Below, one piece after another: positions 15,261-23,165 of a DNA stretch of 28,050 bases. This DNA is from Prolixibacteraceae bacterium UBA5740 (lineage in GTDB: Bacteria > Bacteroidota > Bacteroidia > Bacteroidales > Prolixibacteraceae): NCBI GenBank assembly GCA_002419285.1, contig DIFU01000102.1:1-28050 (forward strand), in the 5' to 3' direction. Both the position numbers and the translations under genes were made by a program. Each line of letters begins with the position of its first letter. Position 1 is the stretch's first letter. The notes beneath the pieces were generated by a model. The model was given only the letters and a program-made list of their open reading frames with translations. It was not told the origin of the DNA and did no database searches.

Positions 15261-16700
15261 TCAGAATCCTCCGGGACTGCCTACGTTGGTCATGGCACAT
15301 CTGAAGCCCAGGTCATTCATCGATTTCTCCTGCTGGAGGTATCTGCGAGCACCAGGTGTAAGCCAATAAGCACGGTCTTTCCATGAGCCACCTTTGTAGA
15401 CTCTGACATCGTCACCAATCAGGGAGGAGAAGTAACCCTGTCGATCATCCTGTATGTACATATCCTCTGTCTTGTTGGTGCTGGCTGAAACCCAGTCGTT
15501 ACCTTCAATCATCTGTGAGTTGGGGTCGCCATCCTTGAAATTCCTGTAATCGGCAATGGTGTCGTATACCATTTCGCCGTATTGGTTTTTCTGGTAGTTG
15601 CCATTGTCATCCCTTCTGGGAACCGTAAATACATTACCCCTGAAAGGCTGGAATTCGGCTACATCCTTGAAGTTGAGAGGGCGGTATACATCTGATACCC
15701 ACTCGTTCACGTTGCCCGACATGCAATAAAGTCCAAAATCGTTTGGAATATAGGATCTTACGGGAGCGGCGATATCAGCGTTATCGTTCAGCGCACCGGC
15801 CATACCCATGAGGTCACCACGACCGCGGGTAAAGTTGGCCTGCATTCTGCCCTTGTTTTTCTTGGTGTCGACACGCAGGTGTGCCCCATTCCATGGATAC
15901 ATTTTACGGTCAGTCAGCAATTCGCCTTCAGTGTTACCAATCAACCCGTATGCCGCATATTCCCATTCGGCTTCGGTGGGAAGCCTGTATCTTGAAAGCA
16001 GGATTCCATCTTCCCAACGGACCGGGCGAACTGTACCGTCAGCCATTTCCTGAGGACGGCGGCCGCTTGTTCCGGTATACAAACCTGTCAGGTAGGTGTC
16101 GGTTGTAAATACGTTTTCGCCATTTTGTGACATGTCATGAGCCATAATACCTTTGCTGACCAATATTTGTTCGTTCACCCTGTCGGTACGCCATGAGGCA
16201 TAGGCTTCGGCCTGAATCCATGAAACGCCGACCACCGGATAATCGCTGTATGCGGGGTGGCGGAGATAGTTTTGGATGTATGGTTCATTATAGGCAAGTT
16301 CTTCCCTCCATTGCAGGGTGTCAGGAAGTGCAGCTTCCATACGGGCCCTGTCATTTGGATAAACACGGCTGATCCAGTAGAGATATTCGCGGTAATCCTG
16401 GTTGGACACCTCAGCTTCGTCCATCCAGAAAGAAGCGACGGTGATTCTTCGTGGGACATTATCCCATTTTGACATGACGTCTTCCTCAACACGGCCCATG
16501 GTAAACGTACCGCCTTCAATGAAAACCAATCCCGGCCCCCCTTCTTGTTTGTAACCTGAAGTATAGGGGATATTACCGGTTTCGGGATCATTATAGTTCC
16601 AGCCTGTGGTATTTGATGTTTGTTTTTTTGACCGGCTGAATAATCCGCATCCGGATAATAGAGCAGCGATCACTAAGAATATCAGAAGTTTGGCCTTCAT
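15261..16700 (-). CDS. gldJ: GldJ-like gliding motility / type IX secretion lipoprotein
   Basis: This 479-residue lipoprotein has the signal peptide MKAKLLIFLVIAALLSG, then C18. The ATG at 16700 is preferred because the only longer start is a TTG at 16724, and AAGGTG precedes this ATG. The mature protein is a formylglycine-generating-enzyme/SUMF1-like domain: GLVFIEGGTFTMGR, then FWMDEAEVSNQDYREYL, VVGVSWIQAEAYASWR, YRLPTEAEWEYAAYG, MSGNVNEWVSDVY and the C-terminal VYKGGSWKDRAYWL. GldJ and GldK are SUMF1-like lipoproteins of the type IX system without known enzyme activity. Adjacency to porU favours GldJ; the family members GldK/PorK are normally next to gldL and gldM, which are absent here. 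It is divergent from porU over 211 bases with its own -7 element. Confidence 0.85.
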   Translation of the reverse strand: MKAKLLIFLVIAALLSGCGLFSRSKKQTSNTTGWNYNDPETGNIPYTSGYKQEGGPGLVFIEGGTFTMGRVEEDVMSKWDNVPRRITVASFWMDEAEVSNQDYREYLYWISRVYPNDRARMEAALPDTLQWREELAYNEPYIQNYLRHPAYSDYPVVGVSWIQAEAYASWRTDRVNEQILVSKGIMAHDMSQNGENVFTTDTYLTGLYTGTSGRRPQEMADGTVRPVRWEDGILLSRYRLPTEAEWEYAAYGLIGNTEGELLTDRKMYPWNGAHLRVDTKKNKGRMQANFTRGRGDLMGMAGALNDNADIAAPVRSYIPNDFGLYCMSGNVNEWVSDVYRPLNFKDVAEFQPFRGNVFTVPRRDDNGNYQKNQYGEMVYDTIADYRNFKDGDPNSQMIEGNDWVSASTNKTEDMYIQDDRQGYFSSLIGDDVRVYKGGSWKDRAYWLTPGARRYLQQEKSMNDLGFRCAMTNVGSPGGF

Positions 16701-16739
16701 ATTCACCTTATTAATGAATTTCAACTTTATTAAGTGTCA

Positions 16740-16747
16740 CAAATATA
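16740..16747 (-). promoter_or_regulatory. Bacteroidota -7 element for gldJ
   Basis: The minus strand reads TATATTTG, an exact TAnnTTTG match, 39 bases before the preferred gldJ ATG. A TTTG further upstream is 28 bases away, too far for the usual -33 spacing. Confidence 0.45.
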
Positions 16748-16834
16748 ACTAAATCATTATTGCATTATTGTTTGCCAAAATGATTATTTCCTGCATTGGT
16801 GGTTATTTCAACCGCATTTTTATTAACATCCGTG

Positions 16835-16865
16835 TTTGAATTCGGGCGCCAAAGTAGTTAATTTG
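16835..16865 (+). promoter_or_regulatory. Bacteroidota promoter for porU
   Basis: TTTG at 16835-16838 is followed after exactly 19 bases by TTAATTTG (16858-16865), one mismatch from TAnnTTTG. The predicted transcription start near 16872 gives a leader of about 40 bases. Confidence 0.5.
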
Positions 16866-16911
16866 CAATATTCAACAACAATTATCGTTCAACAATTTAA
16901 ATTGGACCTGA

Positions 16912-19900
16912 ATGTATCGTTACCTGCTATTACCTTTGTTTTTCATCCTGACTTCGCTGATGCCGGGTGATCTGACCCGAACCGGTTTCACAATCGATTG
17001 GATTCCTGTCGCTGAGCCTGATGAAAATGGGATCATGTCTGGTTATTTCAGGTTTGAAGGGGCTGTTTACAGTGACCAGTCGCCTTATTTGCCCCATTTT
17101 GTGCTGCGTGTTCCGATGGGTTCCGCATCCGGAATGTATGCCGGAATTGTTCAGCCCATATATGAGGAATGGCAGGGAGAGGCCCCTGCTGGACTGGATG
17201 GTTTTGTTGGAGAGAAACCGGAAGTGAAGGTCAGTGTCCTCCGTTCCGGGAACGATGTATTTGCCGAAATCAGTTTTATCCCAATCATTCTGAAGGACGG
17301 CAAAGTTTACCTGCTTCAAAAATTCGGGATCAAAACATCAGAGACTGCGCCATTAAAGTCCTTAAAAGGGCCTTATGCATGGAAGTCGGAATCAATGCTG
17401 GCCACGGGAAAGTGGGTTAAAATAAAAACGGGCAAAAAGGGTATTTACCGAATTCCTTACGAAAAGCTGGTTTCTCTTGGATTTTCAGACCCTTCGAAAG
17501 TAAATGTTTATGGATACGGTGGATATGCACTGACTGAATCACTCTCTGAAGTTCCATTTGATGATATGGTCGCCAATGCCACCTGGCATGGGAAAGACGG
17601 ATCAGGCAGGGATTGCCTCTATTTCTATTCAACCGGAAATGTTAAATGGGAGTACGACACGGTTTCGAAGAGATTCAGGCATAAGCAAAACGTATATGCA
17701 AATGAAAGTCATTACTTTTTAAGTGCTGAAGGGCCACGGAAAACGGTTGAAAAATTGGAGGCAGTGTCAGGACAGGCAGTCAGGACTGTCAATGAATTTG
17801 ATGACTTTGTCCGATACGAAACTGAACTGACCAACCTGATTTCTTCGGGTTCACAATGGTTTGGTGAATCATTTCTCAGAGGAACCAATCGCAATTTTTC
17901 CCTTTCGTGTCCTGATGCCGTTGCTGGCGCCGATGCCAGGGTATTCATCAATGCTGCCGGCCGATCTTCTGGTTCCTCAACCCTGGATATAACCATCAAT
18001 GGAAGCAAGCAGTCGGGATTGGTATTTAATCCGGTCAATACGGATGATGCAACCACCCTTTATGCCTCAGAAAAGCAGGCATCCTGGTCGGTCCCGGTTT
18101 CTTCAGGCAAGATAGATTTGTCATTCAGCTATGCTGCCTCAAATAACTTGTCGAATGCATGGCTTGATTATATTACCGTGAACTGGCGCCGGAAACTCCA
18201 GATGAATGCAGATGAGCTTTATTTCAGGGATACCGGAACCATGACCGGACAGGATCCTGTCCGGTTTGAAGTGGGCGGAAGTATAGCTGGGACAAGGGTT
18301 TTTGACATCACCCAACCTATCGGAATAGTGGAGGTTCCCGTATCTATCGACGGAAGCCTGTTGTCGTTTGTGAGACCTGCTGGCGGACTCCGCGAATACG
18401 TGGCATTCAAACCTGCAGCCAATTTTCCGGAGCCTGATTATGTGGGTGAGATACCAAACCAGAATCTGCATGGACTGGACACACCGGATTTTCTGATAAT
18501 TGCACACCCCGACTTTTTACAGATTTCTGAAGAGATTGCCGATTTTCATCGGTCACGCGACGCAATGAAAGTTCATGTTGTTGCTACAACCCAGGTATAT
18601 CAGGAGTTTGGCAGCGGTAACCCGGATGCTACCGCTATCCGGAATTTTATCCGTATGTTTTATGACCGTGACAGAAAAATCAAATATGTCATGCTTGTTG
18701 GTGACGGCAGTTATGATAACCGCAATATCAGAGGCGGCAACAGGGCAATGATTCCCACCTACCAGTCTGAAAATTCGCTGGTTCCAACTTCTTCTTTTGT
18801 GTCTGATGATTATTTTGTCATTCTTGATGAGGGCGAAAGTGTTTATAATGGGTTGGTTGACCTGGGAATAGGACGTCTTCCGGTGGCGACCCAATACGAA
18901 GCGGGGATTGTTGCCGGCAAGATTTTGAATTATTATTCTTCCAACTCCCTTGGTATGTGGCGCAATGTAGTCTCCTTTATTGGTGACGACGGCGACGGGG
19001 GATTGCACATGGGTGATTCAGAAAGTCTGGCGAACCAGGTGAATGCCGTTCACCGGGAGTTTCAAACCGACAAAATCTATTTTGATGCCTATCCTGTATC
19101 TTCAACCCCCGCAGGGAAAAGATACCCCGGTGTTACAGATGCCATCAACCAACGTGTGCGGGACGGGGTTCTTGTGCTGAATTATGTCGGACACGCAAAT
19201 GAGCGGTTTATGGCTGATGAACGCGTCCTCGATATTTCCACAATTAATGCATGGACGAACAAGGACAAGTTACCGATTTTTGTCACTGCAACCTGCGAGT
19301 TCAGCCGTTTTGATGCTGATGAAACCTCGGCAGGGGAGTATATTTTACTTAACCCAAACGGTGGTGGCATCGGATTGTTTTCAACCACACGCGTCGTTTA
19401 TGCCTATTCCAACTTCCTTTTAAGCCAGAATTTTTACCGACATATATTCGAAAAAGACAACAATGGAGAGAATTACCGGATGGGCGATGTCATGCGTCTG
19501 GCAAAAATCAATACTGTAAATACGCTTAATAAGAGAAATTTTACACTCCTGGCCGACCCTGCGCTGCGATTGTCCTACCCAAAATACAGGGTGGAAACGA
19601 CCTCTCTCAACAATGCAGCGGTGACGGAAATTGCGGATACATTGTCGGCACTGAGCAAGGTAACCATTGCAGGAATCATTACCGATAATTCGGGACAGAA
19701 ATTAAATAATTTCAGTGGCACCATTACCTCGGTGGTTTACGACAAGGAACAGAGGATGAATACCCTGGGTAACAGCGGGCAAACACCTTTTAGCTACAAG
19801 GTGCAGAACAATGTGATCTACAAGGGGCAGACCACTGTCACAAACGGTGAATTTTCATTCAGCTTCGTAATACCAAAAGATATTTCATATAACATTGGGC

Positions 19901-20652
19901 AAGGCCGGATTCTATATTATGCCGAAAACGGAACCGAAGATGCAAATGGCTTCTTTGAAGGTTTTTATGTGGGGGGAAGTTCAGGTGGACAGGTCGTTGA
20001 TAACGAAGGCCCTGAAATTGAATTGTTTCTTGATGACACATCCTTTCAATCGGGCGATGAAACCAGTCAGAACCCTCTGTTGATTGCCCATCTTTTTGAT
20101 GAGAATGGCATCAATACGGTGGGGTCGGGAATAGGGCACGATATAACGGCAGTCCTGAATGAAGATTATTCATCGGTATACATACTGAATGATTTTTACA
20201 AGTCGGATCAGGATGAATACAGAAGCGGAACCATCGAGTTTCCTTTCCGTGACCTTACGCCGGGTGAATATTCGCTCAGATTGAAAGCCTGGGATGTAGC
20301 CAATAATTCGACGGAAGTGGAGATAAAATTTGTTGTCACAAGCGATTTCATGATCGAGAGCGTGACCAATTATCCCAATCCGGTGACTGACCATACTTAT
20401 TTTGTTTTTACCCATAATCAGCCCGATGCCTCTTTTCGCACCCTCATCGAAATCTTCGATATGACCGGCAAGAAGATTGACATGGTTCAGGTAACCTCTT
20501 CTTCGGGCGGAAAAACCAGTACCCCACTGAGGTGGAACCCGGACGAAAGAAACATCCAGCTTCGGAGCGGAATTTATCCTTACCGGATTACCATTCGATC
20601 AGCCGACGGGCGATTGGCAGGAAAGAGCGGAAGATTGATTGTACGCCGATAA
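16912..20652 (+). CDS. porU: Type IX secretion system sortase PorU
   Basis: This 1246-residue protein is exported (hydrophobic signal about 1-19). An N-terminal propeptide/beta region is followed by a gingipain-like C25 peptidase domain (about 520-880). The catalytic pair is visible: H761 in VLNYVGHANE and C795 in FVTATCEFSR. VMLVGDGSYDNRN marks the core of the fold. Later come beta-sandwich domains and a C-terminal type IX-like domain beginning NYPNPVTDHTYFVF (about 1155-1246). PorU cleaves the C-terminal signal of type IX cargo and attaches cargo to lipopolysaccharide at the outer membrane; it keeps its own C-terminal domain. PorV, its partner, is encoded just downstream. Length and architecture are typical. 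Both catalytic residues are intact, so it should be active. Confidence 0.95.
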   Translation: MYRYLLLPLFFILTSLMPGDLTRTGFTIDWIPVAEPDENGIMSGYFRFEGAVYSDQSPYLPHFVLRVPMGSASGMYAGIVQPIYEEWQGEAPAGLDGFVGEKPEVKVSVLRSGNDVFAEISFIPIILKDGKVYLLQKFGIKTSETAPLKSLKGPYAWKSESMLATGKWVKIKTGKKGIYRIPYEKLVSLGFSDPSKVNVYGYGGYALTESLSEVPFDDMVANATWHGKDGSGRDCLYFYSTGNVKWEYDTVSKRFRHKQNVYANESHYFLSAEGPRKTVEKLEAVSGQAVRTVNEFDDFVRYETELTNLISSGSQWFGESFLRGTNRNFSLSCPDAVAGADARVFINAAGRSSGSSTLDITINGSKQSGLVFNPVNTDDATTLYASEKQASWSVPVSSGKIDLSFSYAASNNLSNAWLDYITVNWRRKLQMNADELYFRDTGTMTGQDPVRFEVGGSIAGTRVFDITQPIGIVEVPVSIDGSLLSFVRPAGGLREYVAFKPAANFPEPDYVGEIPNQNLHGLDTPDFLIIAHPDFLQISEEIADFHRSRDAMKVHVVATTQVYQEFGSGNPDATAIRNFIRMFYDRDRKIKYVMLVGDGSYDNRNIRGGNRAMIPTYQSENSLVPTSSFVSDDYFVILDEGESVYNGLVDLGIGRLPVATQYEAGIVAGKILNYYSSNSLGMWRNVVSFIGDDGDGGLHMGDSESLANQVNAVHREFQTDKIYFDAYPVSSTPAGKRYPGVTDAINQRVRDGVLVLNYVGHANERFMADERVLDISTINAWTNKDKLPIFVTATCEFSRFDADETSAGEYILLNPNGGGIGLFSTTRVVYAYSNFLLSQNFYRHIFEKDNNGENYRMGDVMRLAKINTVNTLNKRNFTLLADPALRLSYPKYRVETTSLNNAAVTEIADTLSALSKVTIAGIITDNSGQKLNNFSGTITSVVYDKEQRMNTLGNSGQTPFSYKVQNNVIYKGQTTVTNGEFSFSFVIPKDISYNIGQGRILYYAENGTEDANGFFEGFYVGGSSGGQVVDNEGPEIELFLDDTSFQSGDETSQNPLLIAHLFDENGINTVGSGIGHDITAVLNEDYSSVYILNDFYKSDQDEYRSGTIEFPFRDLTPGEYSLRLKAWDVANNSTEVEIKFVVTSDFMIESVTNYPNPVTDHTYFVFTHNQPDASFRTLIEIFDMTGKKIDMVQVTSSSGGKTSTPLRWNPDERNIQLRSGIYPYRITIRSADGRLAGKSGRLIVRR

Positions 20653-20727
20653 ATTACTTCCTCCCGAATAATTTTTGTTTTGAAATCCCGTTAGCACAGT
20701 ATGCTAAAATGAAAAGTAAATAAACTA

Positions 20728-20735
20728 TATATTTG
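20728..20735 (+). promoter_or_regulatory. Bacteroidota -7 element for porV
   Basis: TATATTTG matches TAnnTTTG exactly and lies 23 bases before the preferred porV ATG. No -33 TTTG occurs at 19-21 bases. An internal promoter here would let porV-ispF be expressed apart from porU. Confidence 0.4.
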
Positions 20736-20758
20736 TGCGCTCATTAGAAAACCATGTT

Positions 20759-21937
20759 ATGTTTAAACTTATAAGAATTTTTGTTGCGGGACTGATTTTA
20801 GTTGTTGCTGTAAACCAGACTTTTGCCCAGGCAACCTTAAGCGGGGCCAATGTAGTTACCACTGCAGTTCCTTTTTTGACCATATCCCCCGATTCAAGGG
20901 CGGCAGGTATGGGTGATGTCGGTGTGGGTACCTCGGCCGATGTTAACTCACAACACTGGAATGCAGCTAAATATGCCTTTACGGAAAGTGATATGGGTGT
21001 TGCATTGTCTTATTCGCCCTGGCTCCGAAACCTGGCCGATGACATCAATCTTGCCTATCTGGTAGGTTACAAAAGGTTGGATGATTATCAGACCCTGAGT
21101 GCCTCGCTACGCTATTTCTCGCTGGGGGACATTCTTTTTTACGATGATCAGGCCCAGTACCAGGGGCAGCAAAATCCCAATGAATTTGCCATTGATTTTG
21201 GTTATACAAGGTTGTTGTCCGACTACTTTTCTGGTGCGGTCACGGGGCGCTATATCCGGTCGGACCTTACTGGCGGACAAATGATCAATGGGGTTGAATC
21301 GCATGCCGGTAATTCCTATGCAGTGGATGTGGCATTCTTTTATCGCAATGAGTTCATGACAGGCCGTCAGGAGAACCTGTTTTCGGCAGGGATCAATATA
21401 CAGAATATTGGTGCAAAAATCTCCTATACCGATGGTGAAGTCAAGGATTTCATTCCTACCAACATGAAGTTGGGTGCAGCCTACACCACCGAGCTCGATG
21501 ATTATAATACCATCACTTTCGCGGTCGACCTGAATAAACTATTGGTTCCAACTCCCCCGCGGGATACTACCACCTATGATGATGGTGCAATTATCTATCC
21601 AGGAGGTATCAATTCCGATAAATCAGTTGTTGGCGGTATGTTTTCTTCTTTCGGTGATGCCCCGGGCGGTATGAAGGAAGAGTTGCAGGAGGTCAATATT
21701 TCGGCTGGTGTCGAATATTGGTACAATCAGCAGTTCGCACTCAGGGCCGGATATTTTTATGAGCATGAAAACAAGGGTAACCGTAAATTCATGACTGCCG
21801 GTGCCGGTCTGAAACTGAATGTTTTTGCACTTGATTTCTCCTACCTGCTACCGCTGGTTCGCAATCATCCCCTGGAGAATACCCTGCGTTTTACGCTTTC
21901 TTTCGATGTGGATGCATTCAGTGGACAAAACCGGTAA
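20759..21937 (+). CDS. porV: Type IX secretion outer membrane protein PorV (LptO)
   Basis: This 392-residue outer membrane beta-barrel has a signal peptide (about 1-24, ending TFAQA). The ATG at 20759 is preferred over a GTG at 20735, which would overlap the -7 element. It shows the FadL-like PorV start, VPFLTISPDSRAAGMGDVGV, with the conserved N-terminal stretch ADVNSQHWNAAKY. Alternating amphipathic strands follow to the C-terminus, ending NTLRFTLSFDVDAF. PorV shuttles type IX cargo from the translocon SprA to the PorU sortase. The gene follows porU, and its stop TAA shares a base with the ispF ATG (TAATG), so translation is probably coupled. The porU-porV-ispF order also occurs in Porphyromonas gingivalis as far as I recall. 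Confidence 0.95.
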   Translation: MFKLIRIFVAGLILVVAVNQTFAQATLSGANVVTTAVPFLTISPDSRAAGMGDVGVGTSADVNSQHWNAAKYAFTESDMGVALSYSPWLRNLADDINLAYLVGYKRLDDYQTLSASLRYFSLGDILFYDDQAQYQGQQNPNEFAIDFGYTRLLSDYFSGAVTGRYIRSDLTGGQMINGVESHAGNSYAVDVAFFYRNEFMTGRQENLFSAGINIQNIGAKISYTDGEVKDFIPTNMKLGAAYTTELDDYNTITFAVDLNKLLVPTPPRDTTTYDDGAIIYPGGINSDKSVVGGMFSSFGDAPGGMKEELQEVNISAGVEYWYNQQFALRAGYFYEHENKGNRKFMTAGAGLKLNVFALDFSYLLPLVRNHPLENTLRFTLSFDVDAFSGQNR

Positions 21938-22416
21938 TGGGTTTCAGAATCGGATATGGGTTTGATGTTCACCGGCTGGCCCAAGGTGAAAGGCTTTGGC
22001 TGGGTGGTGTTTTGATTCCTCATGAAAAGGGGACCGTCGCACATTCCGATGGTGATGTCCTGATTCACGCCTTGTGCGATGCCTTGCTTGGGGCGGCAAA
22101 ACTGGGTGACATTGGATCCAATTTCCCTGATACCTCATCCGAGTTCAAGGGTATTGACAGCAAAATTTTGTTGGGTCATTGCTGTACACTGATCCGAAAC
22201 AAAGGATATGAAATCGTGAATGTGGATACAACATTGTGTGCACAGCGACCGAAACTCAGGCCTTTTATCCCGGAAATGGAAGAGGTGCTTGCCGCTGTCA
22301 TGAAAGTTGATCCCGAGTTTGTGTCAATCAAGGCAACGACCACCGAAAAGCTGGGATTTGAAGGCAGGGAAGAAGGAATTTCAGCCCATGCTGCAGTCTT
22401 GATCCAAAAGAAGTAA
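21937..22416 (+). CDS. ispF: 2-C-methyl-D-erythritol 2,4-cyclodiphosphate synthase
   Basis: This 159-residue cytosolic enzyme of the non-mevalonate isoprenoid pathway converts CDP-methylerythritol 2-phosphate into methylerythritol cyclodiphosphate with release of CMP. Zinc ligands are visible as D10 and H12 (GYGFDVHRL) and H44 (DGDVLIHALCDALLGA). The signature AHSDGD lies at 35-40, DIGSNFPDT follows, and the C-terminal conserved block is ATTTEKLGFEGREEGISAHA. Length is exactly normal. The start codon overlaps the porV stop by one base, an unusual but recurrent pairing of isoprenoid synthesis with the type IX secretion operon. Confidence 0.97.
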   Translation: MGFRIGYGFDVHRLAQGERLWLGGVLIPHEKGTVAHSDGDVLIHALCDALLGAAKLGDIGSNFPDTSSEFKGIDSKILLGHCCTLIRNKGYEIVNVDTTLCAQRPKLRPFIPEMEEVLAAVMKVDPEFVSIKATTTEKLGFEGREEGISAHAAVLIQKK

Positions 22417-22439
22417 TATCCGAAATAAATACCCCATTT

Positions 22440-22805
22440 ATGCAAAGCAAAAAAACATTGGTGGTTGGGGCAAGTACCAAACCCTGGCGATATTCATACA
22501 AGGCCATTGAGAGCCTGAGATCCCACCAACACGAAGTGGTGGCAATCGGACTCCGCGAAGGTGAGGTGGCAGGAGTACCGATTCAGAAAGAGATTGTCTA
22601 TATCGATAACATCCATACGGTCACCATGTATGTCGGTGCTGCACACCAAGCCGCATATCAGGAATGGCTGCTCAAATGGAAGCCTCAACGGGTGATTTTT
22701 AATCCTGGGGCCGAGAATCCCGAACTCCAGTCTTTGCTGGAACAAAATGGGGTGGAGGTTTTGGAAGCCTGCACCCTGGTTATGCTTGCAACCGGACAAT
22801 TTTAG
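22440..22805 (+). CDS. CoA-binding (YccU-like) protein
   Basis: This 121-residue cytosolic protein has a Rossmann-type CoA-binding domain: TLVVGASTKPWRYSYKAIES at the N-terminus, VVAIGLREGEVAGVPI, then RVIFNPGAENPEL and EVLEACTLVML. These match the CoA_binding_2/YccU family, a free-standing form of the succinyl-CoA synthetase alpha N-terminal domain. Its physiological role is not established. It sits 23 bases after ispF and 3 bases before a thioredoxin-like gene, in the same likely operon. Confidence 0.9.
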   Translation: MQSKKTLVVGASTKPWRYSYKAIESLRSHQHEVVAIGLREGEVAGVPIQKEIVYIDNIHTVTMYVGAAHQAAYQEWLLKWKPQRVIFNPGAENPELQSLLEQNGVEVLEACTLVMLATGQF

Positions 22806-22808
22806 CTT

Positions 22809-23144
22809 ATGATTACACAAATTAATGACCTGATTGAATTTAACAGGGTCCTTGAACAGGAACCTGCGGTACTGGCATATTTTTCCACTGTGGAATGCAA
22901 TGTCTGCAAGGTACTGAAGCCCAAGGTACATGAGATACTTGAGCAGGAATACCCGAAAGTGAAGATGGTTTATGTCGAAATTAATCAATCTCCCGAACTG
23001 GCTGCCCGTTTCACTGTTTTTGCGGTTCCTACGATGGTGGTATTCTTCGAGGGCCGCGAGTATATCCGTAAAAGCCGCAATTTTGGACTGGATGAGTTCC
23101 GAAATGAGCTCAGGCGTCCATATGATTTGATGTTTTCAGAGTAA
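22809..23144 (+). CDS. Thioredoxin-like protein with CNVC active site
   Basis: This is a 111-residue cytosolic thioredoxin-fold protein. The active-site motif is C30-N-V-C33 in AYFSTVECNVCKVLKPKV, and the cis-proline P74 lies in FAVPTMVVFF. It lacks the WCGPC of classic thioredoxins, so its redox potential and partners should differ from the TrxA at 13463. No signal peptide is present. It follows the CoA-binding gene by 3 bases and converges on hutU with a 21-base gap that contains no obvious terminator. Confidence 0.88.
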   Translation: MITQINDLIEFNRVLEQEPAVLAYFSTVECNVCKVLKPKVHEILEQEYPKVKMVYVEINQSPELAARFTVFAVPTMVVFFEGREYIRKSRNFGLDEFRNELRRPYDLMFSE

Positions 23145-23165
23145 CCGGCATCAAGGTCTTATCAC

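Noticed and set aside
16701..16724. Eight-residue N-terminal extension of gldJ from a TTG codon
   Set aside because: The ATG at 16700 gives a clean lipoprotein signal peptide and has AAGGTG just upstream; the TTG start would put charged residues before it.
22494..22988. Minus-strand open frame of 164 codons across the CoA-binding and thioredoxin-like genes
   Set aside because: It overlaps two genes with clear family motifs on the opposite strand and has no recognisable domain of its own.
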